Positions 23,652 through 33,254 of a stretch of DNA of 64,000 bases are shown here, one piece after another. Origin of the DNA: Klenkia sesuvii (GTDB taxonomy: Bacteria > Actinomycetota > Actinomycetes > Mycobacteriales > Geodermatophilaceae); contig NZ_JBAPLU010000016.1 in NCBI RefSeq assembly GCF_037083825.1, positions 33,130-97,129 of the forward strand. Direction: 5' to 3'. The notes under the pieces are model-generated. The model had not been told where the DNA came from. It did not search any database and saw only the letters and a list, made by a program, of their open reading frames with translations. Made by a program: the position numbers and the translations under genes. The stretch's first letter is position 1, and each line of letters starts with the position of its first letter.

Positions 23652-26435
23652 GTGTCTGAAGCAACCGTGGACGTCGCCGACCTGGGCCGCACCGAGGCCG
23701 ACGGGCCCGAGGACGAGGCCCCCCTCCGCGAGGACATCCGGCTGCTCGGCCGGGTGCTCGGCGAGGTCGTGCGCGAGCAGGCCGGCGAGGAGGTGTTCGA
23801 CCTGGTCGAGGCCGCGCGGGTCGAGTCCTTCCGGATCCGCCGCTCGGAGGTGGGGCGCAGCGGCCTGGCGCAGACCCTGGCCGGGCTCGACGTGCGCAGC
23901 GCCAACCACGTCATCCGGGCGTTCAGCCACTTCTCGCTGCTGGCCAACCTCGCCGAGGACGTGCACCACGAGCGCCGCCGCCGGCACCACCGGCGCGAGG
24001 GGTCCGCGCCGCAGAAGGGCACCCTGGCCGCCAGCTTCGAGCTGCTCGACGCGGCCCACCTCGACCCGGCCGACGTGGCGCGCGAGCTGGGCGACGCCCT
24101 CGTCGTCCCGGTGGTCACCGCGCACCCCACCGAGGTGCGCCGTCGCACGGTCTCCCAGGTGCAGCGGCAGGTCACCGAGCTGATGCGGACCCGCGAGACC
24201 GCACCCGACGAGGCGCAGTGGTCGGCGCACCTGTGGCGCGAGGTGCTCACCCTCTGGCAGACCGCCCTGCTGCGCCTGTCGCGGCTGCGGCTCGAGGACG
24301 AGATCGACGAGGCGCTGCGCTACTACGACCTCTCGCTGTTCGCCGTCGTCCCGCAGATCAACGCCGACCTGCGGGCCGCGCTGCACCAGCGCTGGCCCGA
24401 CGCCGACCTGCTGCCCACCCCGATGCTGCGCACCGGCTCGTGGATCGGCGGCGACCGCGACGGCAACCCGTTCGTCACCGCCGCCGCGGTCCGCCGGGCC
24501 ACCACCCGGGCCGCGGAGACCGCGCTGGCCCACCACCTCGGCGAGCTCGTGGCGCTGGCCGAGGAGCTGTCGATGTCCGAGCGCCTGGTCACCCCGACCG
24601 ACGCGCTGGAGGCGCTCGCCGAGGCCTCCCGCGACGACTCCCCGTTCCGCGCCGACGAGCCCTACCGCCGCGCGCTGCGGGGCATGTACCGGCGGCTGGC
24701 GGCCACCGCGCTCGGCGTGCTCGGCCACGTGCCCGGCCCGCTGCCCGACGTCGAGCTCGAGCCCTACGCCGAGCCGGCCGAGCTGATCGCCGACCTCGAC
24801 GTGGTGGCCGCCTCGCTGCGCACCCACGGCGCCGGGGCGCTGGCCGAGGACCGGCTGCGCCGGCTGCGCGACGCGGTCGAGGTGTTCGGCTTCCACCTGT
24901 CGGGGCTGGACATGCGGCAGAACTCCTCGGTGCACGAGGAGGTGCTGGCCGAGCTGTTCGCCTGGGCCGGGGTGTGCGAGGACTACGCCGCGCTCGACGA
25001 GGCCGCCCGGCGCGAGCTGCTCACCGGCGAGCTGCGGCTGCGCCGTCCGCTGGTGGGCGCCGACGCGCAGCTGTCGGACCTGGCCCGTGGTGAGCTGGAC
25101 CTGCTGGCCGCCGCGGCCGAGCAGGTGCGCCGGCTGGGCCCGCGGGCGATCCCGAACTACGTCATCAGCATGTGCGAGTCGGTGTCCGACGTGCTGGAGG
25201 TCGCCGTCCTGCTCAAGGAGGTCGGCCTGGTCACGATCTCCGACGACGGCCTGCCGGCCTCGCCGATCATGATCGCGCCGCTGTTCGAGACCATCGGTGA
25301 CCTCCAGGGCGGTGGGGAGACCCTGGCCGCGATGCTCGCCGAGCCGGTCTACCGCTCGATGGTCGACGGTCGCGGCGGCACGCAGGAGGTCATGCTCGGC
25401 TACTCCGACAGCAACAAGGACGGCGGTTACCTCGCCGCCAACTGGGCGCTGTACCGGGCCGAGCTCGCGCTGGTCGAGGTCGCCCGCGAGGCCGGGGTCA
25501 AGCTGCGCCTGTTCCACGGCCGCGGCGGGACCGTCGGTCGTGGTGGTGGCCCCTCCTACGAGGCCATCCGGGCGCAACCGCCGGGGTCGGTCGCCGGGCA
25601 GCTGCGGATCACCGAGCAGGGCGAGGTCATCGCCGCCAAGTACGCCGAGCCCGACCTGGCCCGCCGCAACCTGGAGGCGCTGGTCGCGGCGACGCTGGAG
25701 AGCTCGCTGCTGTCGCTGGAGGGCCTGGGGTCCGACGCGGAGGAGGTCTACGCGCTCTTCGACGACCTGGCCGGCCGGGCCGAGGCGGCCTACCGCGCGC
25801 TGGTGCACGAGACCCCGGGGTTCGTCGACTGGTTCCGGGCGGCCACCCCGATCCGCGAGCTGGCCGAGCTGAACATCGGGTCGCGGCCGCCGTCGCGCAA
25901 GGCCGGGGACAAGATCACCGACCTGCGGGCGATCCCGTGGGTGTTCAGCTGGTCGCAGGCCCGCATCATGCTGCCCGGCTGGTTCGGCACCGGTACCGCG
26001 CTGCAGTCCTGGATCGACGACGACCCGGCGCGGTTGGCCCAGCTGCAGGACCTGCACGCGCGGTGGCCGTTCTTCCGCACGGTGCTGTCGAACATGGGCA
26101 TGGTGCTGGCCAAGACCGACCTCGAGCTGGCCGCCCGCTACGCCGAGCTGGTGCCCGACGAGGACCTGCGGCACCGGGTGTTCGACGTCATCACCGCCGA
26201 GCACGAGCGCACCGTCGCCGTCCTGCTGGCGATCACCGGCGACGACCACCTGCTGGCCGACAACCCGTCGCTGGCCCGGTCGATCCGCAACCGCTTCCCC
26301 TACCTGGAGCCGCTGCACCACCTGCAGGTCGAGATGCTGCGCCGCCGGCGCGAGGGGGACGACGACGAACTGGTGCGCCGCTGCATCCAGCTCACGATCA
26401 ACGGCGTGGCGACGGCCCTGCGCAACTCCGGCTGA
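23652..26435 (+). CDS. ppc: Phosphoenolpyruvate carboxylase
   Basis: This 927-aa anaplerotic enzyme makes oxaloacetate from PEP and bicarbonate. Diagnostic motifs include VVTAHPTEVRRRTV with the catalytic His, GSWIGGDRDGNPFVT, GYSDSNKDGGY and LFHGRGGTVGRGGGP, with RNxxPYLEPLHxLQ near the C-terminus. GTG 23652 is preferred over ATG 23643 because CAGAAT lies 7 nt before it, matching the leaderless pattern of other genes here; ATG would add three residues. It ends before a strong hairpin. Confidence 0.95.
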   Translation: MSEATVDVADLGRTEADGPEDEAPLREDIRLLGRVLGEVVREQAGEEVFDLVEAARVESFRIRRSEVGRSGLAQTLAGLDVRSANHVIRAFSHFSLLANLAEDVHHERRRRHHRREGSAPQKGTLAASFELLDAAHLDPADVARELGDALVVPVVTAHPTEVRRRTVSQVQRQVTELMRTRETAPDEAQWSAHLWREVLTLWQTALLRLSRLRLEDEIDEALRYYDLSLFAVVPQINADLRAALHQRWPDADLLPTPMLRTGSWIGGDRDGNPFVTAAAVRRATTRAAETALAHHLGELVALAEELSMSERLVTPTDALEALAEASRDDSPFRADEPYRRALRGMYRRLAATALGVLGHVPGPLPDVELEPYAEPAELIADLDVVAASLRTHGAGALAEDRLRRLRDAVEVFGFHLSGLDMRQNSSVHEEVLAELFAWAGVCEDYAALDEAARRELLTGELRLRRPLVGADAQLSDLARGELDLLAAAAEQVRRLGPRAIPNYVISMCESVSDVLEVAVLLKEVGLVTISDDGLPASPIMIAPLFETIGDLQGGGETLAAMLAEPVYRSMVDGRGGTQEVMLGYSDSNKDGGYLAANWALYRAELALVEVAREAGVKLRLFHGRGGTVGRGGGPSYEAIRAQPPGSVAGQLRITEQGEVIAAKYAEPDLARRNLEALVAATLESSLLSLEGLGSDAEEVYALFDDLAGRAEAAYRALVHETPGFVDWFRAATPIRELAELNIGSRPPSRKAGDKITDLRAIPWVFSWSQARIMLPGWFGTGTALQSWIDDDPARLAQLQDLHARWPFFRTVLSNMGMVLAKTDLELAARYAELVPDEDLRHRVFDVITAEHERTVAVLLAITGDDHLLADNPSLARSIRNRFPYLEPLHHLQVEMLRRRREGDDDELVRRCIQLTINGVATALRNSG

Positions 26436-26471
26436 CCCGCGGGGCGGCGTTGATCAGCTGGGTTCACCGAT

Positions 26472-26511
26472 GTCCGTCCTGGATCACCGACGCCGGTGAG
26501 CCAGGACGGAC
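26472..26511. terminator. Strong hairpin between ppc and a convergent small gene, flanked by 13-bp direct repeats
   Basis: Arms GTCCGTCCTGG (26472-26482) and CCAGGACGGAC (26501-26511) are followed by inner arms TCACCG/CGGTGA with one mismatch between them and a 4-nt loop. GATCAGCTGGGTT occurs on both sides (26452-26464 and 26515-26527). It is probably a bidirectional terminator. The flanking direct repeats are unusual for a plain terminator. Confidence 0.7.
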
Positions 26512-26516
26512 GTCGA

Positions 26517-26735
26517 TCAGCTGGGTTGATCTACGCCGACCCTTCGCCCGCGGCGGACGACGACGGCCCAGGTGACGAGGGAGGCGAGGTACACCCCGAC
26601 GGCCACCAGCGGGGTCGTGGGCAACCGCCCGCCCGCGCGCTGGAACCCCTCCTCGGCGATGCTCGCCGTGGGGTACGGGACGGCGCCCGCGCCGGTCCAC
26701 GACGCCGCCTCGGCGCCGCCCAGCGGCCCGTACAC
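26517..26735 (-). CDS. Small 72-aa predicted membrane protein
   Basis: GTG 26735 is preceded by GTGGAG, and codons are G/C-ending throughout except the last few. The product has a polar N-terminal half and one hydrophobic segment LVAVGVYLASLVTWAVVV followed by RRGRR, so it is probably a single-pass protein with a cytoplasmic C-terminus. It is not similar to anything I recognise. It converges on ppc through the hairpin. Confidence 0.5.
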   Translation of the reverse strand: MYGPLGGAEAASWTGAGAVPYPTASIAEEGFQRAGGRLPTTPLVAVGVYLASLVTWAVVVRRGRRVGVDQPS

Positions 26736-26814
26736 GGCTCCACATCCTCCACCGGAGTCCGTCCCCCTCCACCAGATCTCGTGGCGGGGGAGGGACTCCC
26801 GTGCACCCCCCTGA

Positions 26815-28152
26815 TCAACGCTGCGCGCCCGTGGGGCCGTGGGCGTGGGTGCGGAGGGTGTCGCGGTCGTGGATCGTGGTGCGGGCGCGGCCGCGGGTGG
26901 CGCCCAGGGCGTGCTCGGCCTCGTCGATGGCCCGCCAGTTCTCCAGCAGCACCGGCCGGCACCCCCGGGCCCGCAGGGTCTCCACCAGGTCCGGTCCCTC
27001 GACCCGGGGCAGCGTCAGGGCGTCGGCGAGCAGGGCGGCCACGGTCTCGCGTGCGTCGTGCTTGTTGGTGCCGACCACGCCGGTGGGTCCGCGCTTGATC
27101 CACCCGGCCACGTACTCCCCGGGGCTCACGGCGCCGTCGCGCAGCACCCGGCCGCCGTCGTTCGGCACGGTGCCGCCCTCGACGGCCAGCCCCGGCAGGT
27201 CGTGGCCCTGGTAGCCGATCGCGGCCACGACCAGGTCGGCCGGCAGCACCTCGGTGTCGCGCGTGCCGGCCAGCCGGTCGGCGGCGTCCACCGACACCCG
27301 CTCGACCACCACCCCGGTCACCCGGTCGGCACCGGTGATCCGCACCGGCCGGGTGAAGAACCGCAGCCGCACGACGGCCTTCCCCGGCTCGGGCACGTGG
27401 GCGGCGAACTCCCGCAGCGCGGCCAGGTTGCGGGCAACGGCCCGCACCTCGGACTCCTCGTCGAGCCCCTCGGGGTCGGTGAGCGCGACCGCCGCCGACA
27501 GGTGGCCCAGCTCGCGCAGCTCCTGGGTGGTGAAGGTGGCCTGCGCCGGGCCGCGCCGACCCAGCAGCGTGACCCGCTCGACCGGTGCGGCGGCCAGGAC
27601 GTCGAGCACGTGCTGGGGCATGTCGGTCTGCTCCAGCTCGGCCGGGCAGCGGGCCAGCACCCGGGCGACGTCGAGGGCCACGTTGCCCACCCCGACCAGG
27701 ACGACGTCGCGCGCGGTGGCCAGCGCGGCCTCGACCCGCGCGCGGTCGGCGTCCGGGTGGCCGGTGTACCAGGCGACGACGTCGGTGGCGGCGAGGCTGC
27801 CGGGCAGGTCCTCGCCGTCGATGCCCAGCCGGCGCGCGCCCGAGGCGCCGTGGGTGAACACCACCGCGTCGGCGTGCGCGCGCAGGTCGGCCACCGAGAG
27901 GTCGCGCCCCACCTCGACGTCGCCGACGAACCGCACGCCCGGGTGGTCGAGGGTGTGCCGCAGCGTGTCGGCCAGCGCCCGCATCTTCAGGTGGTCGGGG
28001 GCGATGCCGTGCCGCACCAGCCCGAAGGGCGTCGGCAACCGGTCGAGCAGGTCGACGGCCACCGGGACGTCGTCCTGGCCCGCCAGCGCCTCCGCGGCGT
28101 AGATCCCGGCCGGGCCCGCACCGACGACGGCCACCCGCAACGGTCGCTCCAT
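26815..28152 (-). CDS. Ferredoxin/adrenodoxin-type NADP+ reductase (FprA-like)
   Basis: This 445-aa flavoprotein has an N-terminal FAD motif VVGAGPAGIYAAEAL, an NADP motif VGVGNVALDVARVLA and the family segment RHGIAPDHLKMRALADTL. A C-terminal GWIKRGPTGVVGTNKHDA completes the FprA/adrenodoxin-reductase pattern. It would pass electrons from NADPH to ferredoxins, for example for P450s. CATCGT 6 nt before ATG 28152 suggests a leaderless start. Confidence 0.92.
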   Translation of the reverse strand: MERPLRVAVVGAGPAGIYAAEALAGQDDVPVAVDLLDRLPTPFGLVRHGIAPDHLKMRALADTLRHTLDHPGVRFVGDVEVGRDLSVADLRAHADAVVFTHGASGARRLGIDGEDLPGSLAATDVVAWYTGHPDADRARVEAALATARDVVLVGVGNVALDVARVLARCPAELEQTDMPQHVLDVLAAAPVERVTLLGRRGPAQATFTTQELRELGHLSAAVALTDPEGLDEESEVRAVARNLAALREFAAHVPEPGKAVVRLRFFTRPVRITGADRVTGVVVERVSVDAADRLAGTRDTEVLPADLVVAAIGYQGHDLPGLAVEGGTVPNDGGRVLRDGAVSPGEYVAGWIKRGPTGVVGTNKHDARETVAALLADALTLPRVEGPDLVETLRARGCRPVLLENWRAIDEAEHALGATRGRARTTIHDRDTLRTHAHGPTGAQR

Positions 28153-28229
28153 GGGCGCACGATGCCCGACCGGCCGCCCCGGCACCAGAGGAGGGGTGAG
28201 ACGCCGCGGCGCGGGGCACCACCGGCAGC

Positions 28230-28541
28230 ATGCCGATCACCGTCGTCGCCACCATCACCCCCAAGCCCGACCGCATGGACGCCGTCCGCGAGGCGTTCGA
28301 GCAGGCCATCCCCGCCGTCCACGAGGAGGACGGCTGCGAGCTCTACGCGCTGCACGCCGGCCAGGAGGTGCTGGTCATGGTCGAGCGCTGGCGCGACGGC
28401 GCGGCACTGGAGGCGCACGGCGCCGGTGACACCTTCAACCAGCTCAGCGAGGGCGTGAAGGACGACCTGGCCGAGCCGCTGCAGGTGCACGTGCTGCAGG
28501 CGGTACCCGCCGGGGACGCCACCAAGGGCGCGATCGGCTAG
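28230..28541 (+). CDS. Antibiotic biosynthesis monooxygenase (ABM)-fold protein
   Basis: This 103-aa protein has the dimeric alpha/beta-barrel ABM pattern: VVATITPKPDRMDAVREAFEQAIPAVHEEDGCELYALH and VMVERWRDGAALEAHG. Members include YgiN-like quinol monooxygenases and haem-degrading enzymes. The actual substrate cannot be told. Its stop overlaps the stop of the convergent GNAT gene within a CTAG. Confidence 0.82.
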   Translation: MPITVVATITPKPDRMDAVREAFEQAIPAVHEEDGCELYALHAGQEVLVMVERWRDGAALEAHGAGDTFNQLSEGVKDDLAEPLQVHVLQAVPAGDATKGAIG

Positions 28542-29014
28542 AGCACGAGCTGCAGGAACTGGTTGTCCGGGCCGGCCACGTAGTCGCCGAACGGCCCGCG
28601 GTCGACGAAGCCGTGCCGCCGGTAGAGCGCGACGGCCGGGTCGAACGGCGGCGCGGTGCCGGTCTCCAGCACCACCCGGTGCAGGCCCTGCGCCCGGGCG
28701 TGGTCCAGGGCGTGCGCGAGCAGCGCGGCGGCCACGCCCCGGCGCAGGTGGTCGGGGTGGGTGCGCATCGACTTCAGCTCACCGGTGCACGACAGCGCCA
28801 CCATGCCGGCCAGGGCGCCGTCGTCCGGGGAGCCGTCCCACGCCGTCCAGACCGTCATGCCCGGGCCGGTCAGGCCGGTGAGGTCCAGCGCGTAGGAGGT
28901 GCCCGGCGGGGAGTCGGCCAGCATCGACCCGACGTGCAGCGCGACCAGGTCGCGCACGCGGGGGTCGGTGAGGTCGTCGCGGCGGATGGTCAGACGGCTT
29001 GGCAGGTCGGGCAC
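28538..29014 (-). CDS. GNAT-family N-acetyltransferase
   Basis: This 158-aa protein has the acetyl-CoA-binding pattern ELKSMRTHPDHLRRGVAAALLAHAL and the C-terminal ALYRRHGFVDRGPFGDY. GTG 29014 lies within the 3' end of the nei gene (25-nt overlap), indicating coupled expression. The substrate is unknown. Confidence 0.82.
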   Translation of the reverse strand: MPDLPSRLTIRRDDLTDPRVRDLVALHVGSMLADSPPGTSYALDLTGLTGPGMTVWTAWDGSPDDGALAGMVALSCTGELKSMRTHPDHLRRGVAAALLAHALDHARAQGLHRVVLETGTAPPFDPAVALYRRHGFVDRGPFGDYVAGPDNQFLQLVL

Positions 29015-29796
29015 CAGAACAGGTTGCGGCCGACCATCACCTCGGTGCGCACGGGGGTGCCGCAGACCCGGCAGGGCAGGCCGGCGCGGCGGTAGACGTA
29101 GTGCGCGTCGTCGCGGGTGACCGCGCCGCGGCGGCGGGCGCGGTCCTCGGGCCGGGTGGTGACGATGCGCCCGGCCTTCACCCCAGCCCGCAGCAGCACG
29201 ACCAGGTCGGCCCAGACCGCCGTCCACTCCACCTCGCTCAGGTCGCGACCGGCCCGGAACGGGGAGATGCCGTGCCGGAAGAGCACCTCGGCGCGGTACA
29301 CGTTGCCCACCCCGGCGATGACGGCCTGGTCCATGAGCAGTGCGCCGATGGTCACCCGCGAGCGGCTGATCCGCGCCCAGGCCCGCCCGGGGTCCGAGCG
29401 CCGCAGCGGGTCGGGGCCCAGCCGGTCGAGCACCAGCTGCATCTCGCCGTCGCTGAGCAGCTCGCAGGCGGTGGCGCCGCGCAGGTCGGTCCACACGCCC
29501 TCGCCGTCCTCGCCCGGACCCTCCCAGCGCATGCGCAGCGCGCCGCGCGGTTCGGGCGGCAGGCCCCGGCCCGAGGTGTACGTGCCGTAGAGGCCCAGGT
29601 GCACGTGGACGACGTCGGGCCCGAAGACCGCGAACAGGTGCTTGCCCCACGAGGTGACCTCGTCCAGCACCCGCCCGTCGACCAGCTCGGCCTCGGCGGC
29701 GAACCGGCCCTGCGGGCTGGTCACGTGCACCTCGCGACCGGCGAAGGCGGCGTGCTGCTCACGGGCCAGGCGGAACAGGGTGTGGCCCTCAGGCAC
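28990..29796 (-). CDS. nei: Formamidopyrimidine-DNA glycosylase/endonuclease VIII (Nei-type)
   Basis: This 268-aa base-excision repair enzyme begins PEGHTLFRLAREQ (catalytic Pro after Met removal, then Glu), has GVGNVYRAEVLFRHGI in the helix-two-turn-helix region and ends with a zinc finger CRVCGTP...FWCPTCQ. The PEGHT start marks the actinobacterial Nei group rather than Fpg. The start is GTG 29796. It would remove oxidised pyrimidines. Confidence 0.92.
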   Translation of the reverse strand: MPEGHTLFRLAREQHAAFAGREVHVTSPQGRFAAEAELVDGRVLDEVTSWGKHLFAVFGPDVVHVHLGLYGTYTSGRGLPPEPRGALRMRWEGPGEDGEGVWTDLRGATACELLSDGEMQLVLDRLGPDPLRRSDPGRAWARISRSRVTIGALLMDQAVIAGVGNVYRAEVLFRHGISPFRAGRDLSEVEWTAVWADLVVLLRAGVKAGRIVTTRPEDRARRRGAVTRDDAHYVYRRAGLPCRVCGTPVRTEVMVGRNLFWCPTCQAV

Positions 29797-29970
29797 GCGT
29801 CAGGACCCCCGTCCCCCCCAGCCCTCGCAGGCTCGCCCCGGGCCCCTGGACGGGGGCCGGCCACCATCGGAACAAGGAAGCATTCATCTCGTGCAGTCTC
29901 GTCTGTGGTGCACGACCGGGCAGCGCGAAGTCGTCCTGCCCGCACGCGGACGGCGGGGCAGGATCGGCGC

Positions 29971-30807
29971 ATGACCGTCACCCCTGCCCTGGCCCGCCGC
30001 GCGTGGGGCACGCTGGAGACCCTGCACGTCACGGGCTTCTTCGCCCCCGAGGTGGCCGCCGCGTACGACCGCTTCGACGTCCTGGCCACCCGCGCCGGGT
30101 ACTTCGCGGCCCGGGCCTCGGCGTTCGGCCCGTGCGCGCCCGAGCTGGTCGTCTCCACGTTCTACGTCTTCGCCCCGCAGCTGGTGCGCGCCGCCGTCCC
30201 GGCCGTGTGGGACGCCGCCCCGCCCGCCGAGTGGGCCGCCGCCCGCCGCGAGGGCGTCGCCACCCGGCTGCACGACGTGCTCGGCGAGCCCGACGTCGCC
30301 GAGGCCGTCGAGCTGGCCCGCGAGGCGTGCGCCGGGCTCACCCCGGCCGGTCGGCCGCTGTACGCCGCGTGGTCGGCGGTCGAGTGGCCCGAAGACGCCC
30401 TCATGCAGCTGTGGCACGCCGGCCTGCTGCTGCGCGAGCACCGCGGCGACGGGCACGTCACCGCGCTGCTGTCGGCCGGTCTCGACCCGGTCGAGGCGCT
30501 GGTCACCGGTGGGCTGGCGTCCGGGTCGACCGACTTCGTGCGCACCACCCGCGGCTGGACCGACGAGGAGTGGTCCGCCGGGGTCGAGCGGCTGCGGGCC
30601 CGCGGGCTGGTCGACGACGACGGCCTCACCCAGGCCGGCCGCGACCTGCGCGACGACGTCGAGACGGTCACCGACTTCCTCGCCGTCGAGGGCTGGGCGC
30701 ACCTGGGGGAGGAGCGGCTGCACCGGCTGGTCGAGCTGGTCACCCCGCTGCGGGAGCGCATGCTGGACTCGGGCACCCTGCCGGACTGGATCCGCAGCCG
30801 CGGCTGA
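29971..30807 (+). CDS. SCO6745-family protein
   Basis: This 278-aa helical protein matches the actinobacterial SCO6745 family (ARRAWGTLETLHVTGFFAPE, GYFAARASAFGP, GLDPVEALV). The family's function is unknown; parts resemble winged-helix proteins (GVERLRARGLVDDDGLTQAGRDL). CAGGAT 6 nt before ATG 29971 supports a leaderless transcript. The 174 bp upstream hold no convincing gene. Confidence 0.8.
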   Translation: MTVTPALARRAWGTLETLHVTGFFAPEVAAAYDRFDVLATRAGYFAARASAFGPCAPELVVSTFYVFAPQLVRAAVPAVWDAAPPAEWAAARREGVATRLHDVLGEPDVAEAVELAREACAGLTPAGRPLYAAWSAVEWPEDALMQLWHAGLLLREHRGDGHVTALLSAGLDPVEALVTGGLASGSTDFVRTTRGWTDEEWSAGVERLRARGLVDDDGLTQAGRDLRDDVETVTDFLAVEGWAHLGEERLHRLVELVTPLRERMLDSGTLPDWIRSRG

Positions 30808-30885
30808 GGTGTGACCGGGTCGGCGCAGCGGAACCGGCGGCGACCGGGCAGGCTGGGGGTCGACGAGTGCGGAGGGAGGGTGACC

Positions 30886-31326
30886 ATGGGTGACCCCTGC
30901 GCGGGTGGGTCGAGCGCCCGCACGGCCGGCGAGGCCATGGTGCTGTTCCCCAAGACCTGCGCGCCCGCCACCACCGTGGCCCGGGCGCGGGCGCTGTTCA
31001 CCGACGACCACGTGCACGCCCTGCTGGTCGTCGACGGCACCCGGTTGCTGTCCGTCGTCGAGCGCGAGGACCTGTCCGGGACGGCGAGCCCCGACGTCCC
31101 GGCCCACCAGCTCGGCCGGCTCGAGGGCCGCACCGTGCCCCCCGGGGCCGGGCTCGACGGCATCGCCGACCAGCTCCGGGCCGAGGGACGCCGCCGGATG
31201 GCGGTCGTCGAGGACGGCCGACTGCTCGGGTTGCTGTGCTTCAAGCGCAGCGGCCGCGGTTTCTGCTCCGACGCCGACATCGCGGCCCGCTCCCGCGAGC
31301 GCGCCCTGCTCGCCGCGGGCTGCTGA
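30886..31326 (+). CDS. CBS-domain pair protein
   Basis: This 146-aa protein has two CBS repeats (about 14-70 and 72-120) with VHALLVVDGTRLLSVVEREDL and RRMAVVEDGRLLGLLCFKRS. Such stand-alone pairs bind adenine nucleotides. ATG 30886 sits at good spacing from GGAGGGAGGG. The C-terminal tail has Cys residues and an Ala/Arg-rich helix. Its stop is 1 bp from the convergent photolyase stop. Confidence 0.82.
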   Translation: MGDPCAGGSSARTAGEAMVLFPKTCAPATTVARARALFTDDHVHALLVVDGTRLLSVVEREDLSGTASPDVPAHQLGRLEGRTVPPGAGLDGIADQLRAEGRRRMAVVEDGRLLGLLCFKRSGRGFCSDADIAARSRERALLAAGC

Positions 31327-31327
31327 G

Positions 31328-32677
31328 CTAGCGCCCGCGGGCCTTGGCGTAGCGGTCGAGCGCCACCTCGCGCTCGTGCTTGTGGTCCACGATGCGCTCG
31401 GGGTAGCCCTCGGGCAGGTCGCCCTTCCAGGGTTCGTGCACGGCCTTGCCCTCGATGCCGCGCAGCTCCGGGACGTAGCGGCGCACGTAGTCGCCGTCCG
31501 GGTCGAACTTCTGGCCCTGGGTGACCGGGTTGAACACCCGGAAGTAGGGCGCGGCGTCGGTGCCCGTGCCGGCGACCCACTGCCAGCCGTGGTTGTTGCT
31601 GGCCAGGTCGCCGTCGACCAGGTGCTGCATGAAGTACCGGGCGCCGCGGGTCCATTCCTGGTGCAGGTCCTTGACCAGGAAGCTGGCGGTGATCATGCGC
31701 ATGCGGTTGTGCATCCAGCCCTCGGCGAGCAGCTGGCGCATGGCGGCGTCGACGACCGGGAAGCCCGTGCGACCGGCGGCCCAGGCCTCGAAGTCCTCGT
31801 CGGCGTGCTTCCCGCTCGAGTACGTCATGCCCTTGAGCTCGTCGTTGTAGTACTCGCGGGCGGTCTCGGGGCGGTGCCACAGCACGTCGGCGTAGAAGTC
31901 CCGCCAGCACAGCTCGGTGACGTAGGTGTCCACGCCCGTGCCCGTCTGCCCGCTCTCGGCGATGTCGTGCAGCAGGGTGCGCGGGTGCACGGTGCCGAAG
32001 TGCAGGTGGGCCGACATGCGGCTGGTGGTGTCGAGGTCGGGGCGGTTGCGCTGGTCGTCGTAGTCGGCGATGCGCTCGTCGAGGAACTGCTCCCACCGCT
32101 TGCGGGCCGCCGACTCGCCCGGCTCGAGCACTGCGGTGTCGCCCATGTCGGGGGCCTCGGGCAGGTCCTCGCCGTCCGCGCGGGTCCAGGTCACCGTCCG
32201 GGGGCGGGGTGCGGGGTCGTGCCACCCGTGGTCGCGCCAGCGCCGGGAGAAGGGGGTGAACACCTTGAACGGGGTGCCGTCGTCCTTGGTGATCGTGCCC
32301 GGCGCGACGGCGTAGGGGGAGCCGGTGCGCACCAGCTCGACGTCGCCCAGCGCCTTCTCCACCGCGGCGTCGCGGCGCCGTCCGTAGGGTCCGGTGTCCC
32401 CGGCGACGTGCACCGACGCCGCACCGACCTCCTCGGCCAGCGCGGGGACGACGTCCTCGGGCTTGCCGTGCCGCACGACCAGGTGGCCGTCGGTGGCCTC
32501 GTGCAGCTCGGCCAGGCAGCCGGCCAGGAAGTGCTTGCGCGGGTTGCCGGACTTCTCCCAGATGGCGGGGTCCAGGACGAACAGCGGCAGCACGTCACCG
32601 GCCTCGCGGGCGGCGATCAGCGCGGGGTTGTCGCCCAGGCGCAGGTCACGGCGGAACCAGTGGATGGCGGTCGGCAC
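31328..32677 (-). CDS. phr: Deoxyribodipyrimidine photolyase
   Basis: This 449-aa light-dependent repair enzyme has the N-terminal antenna domain (IHWFRRDLRLGDNPAL) and the FAD-binding C-terminal half with ELCWRDFYADVLWHRP, FPVVDAAMRQLLAEGWMHNRMRM and the DLASNNHGWQW region with the tryptophans of electron transfer. It fits class I CPD photolyases. GTG 32677 is supported by TAGGTT 6 nt upstream, a leaderless pattern. Confidence 0.94.
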   Translation of the reverse strand: MPTAIHWFRRDLRLGDNPALIAAREAGDVLPLFVLDPAIWEKSGNPRKHFLAGCLAELHEATDGHLVVRHGKPEDVVPALAEEVGAASVHVAGDTGPYGRRRDAAVEKALGDVELVRTGSPYAVAPGTITKDDGTPFKVFTPFSRRWRDHGWHDPAPRPRTVTWTRADGEDLPEAPDMGDTAVLEPGESAARKRWEQFLDERIADYDDQRNRPDLDTTSRMSAHLHFGTVHPRTLLHDIAESGQTGTGVDTYVTELCWRDFYADVLWHRPETAREYYNDELKGMTYSSGKHADEDFEAWAAGRTGFPVVDAAMRQLLAEGWMHNRMRMITASFLVKDLHQEWTRGARYFMQHLVDGDLASNNHGWQWVAGTGTDAAPYFRVFNPVTQGQKFDPDGDYVRRYVPELRGIEGKAVHEPWKGDLPEGYPERIVDHKHEREVALDRYAKARGR

Positions 32678-32703
32678 CGCCCGAACCTACGGATTGTGCG
32701 CGA

Positions 32704-33036
32704 TCAGTGCGCGGTGAGCGGCAGCCCGAAGTGCGGGCGGTCGTCCGGCCGGACCAGGTCGTGGTCGGCGGGGTGCTGCTGCAGGTAGTGCCGCACGAAC
32801 GAGCAGTAGGGCAGAACCGACAGGTGCCGCTCGCGGGCGGCGGCCAGGACGGCGGCCACCAGGACGGTGCCCAGGCCCCGGCCGGCGACGGCGGGGGACA
32901 CCTCGGTGTGCGGGAGGGTCATCACGTCGTCCTCGACGTGGTAGGTCGCGCTGCCGACGACGGTGCCGTCGACGGAGATCTCGAAGCGTCCCCGGGTGGG
33001 GGCGTCCTCGACGTGCACCTGCTGCGTGCTGCTCAT
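32704..33036 (-). CDS. GNAT-like N-acetyltransferase (YjdJ type)
   Basis: This 110-aa protein has the short acetyltransferase fold: GRFEISVDGTVVGSATYHVED, LPHTEVSPAVAGRGLGTVLV and PYCSFVRHYLQQHP. It matches the small YjdJ/Gcn5-like group (PF14542 type). GGAGG lies 13 nt before ATG 33036, a rather long spacing. The next 218 bp up to the tRNA hold nothing I can identify. Confidence 0.8.
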   Translation of the reverse strand: MSSTQQVHVEDAPTRGRFEISVDGTVVGSATYHVEDDVMTLPHTEVSPAVAGRGLGTVLVAAVLAAARERHLSVLPYCSFVRHYLQQHPADHDLVRPDDRPHFGLPLTAH

Positions 33037-33254
33037 CGTGCTGCTTCCACCTCCTGCCCGGCTCCGGTGCCGGGACGTGGAGCCATCGTTCGACTCCGGA
33101 CAGACAAGGTAACCGGTTCGTTCCGCTTCTGCTCTGCCTTCTTCCACGATCTTCCTCGTCCGGGGGTTCCCGTCCAGCTCCTCCCCGGCGCGTCGTGTGG
33201 CCGACGTGGTGCCGGATCCCGTGGGCGGGCCAGCTAGCCTCGTCACCGACCCGG

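Noticed and set aside
29891..29974. 28-codon GTG frame ending ATGA-style at the SCO6745-like start
   Set aside because: It could be a leader peptide, but the leaderless hexamer of the next gene lies inside it and the peptide has no recognisable feature.
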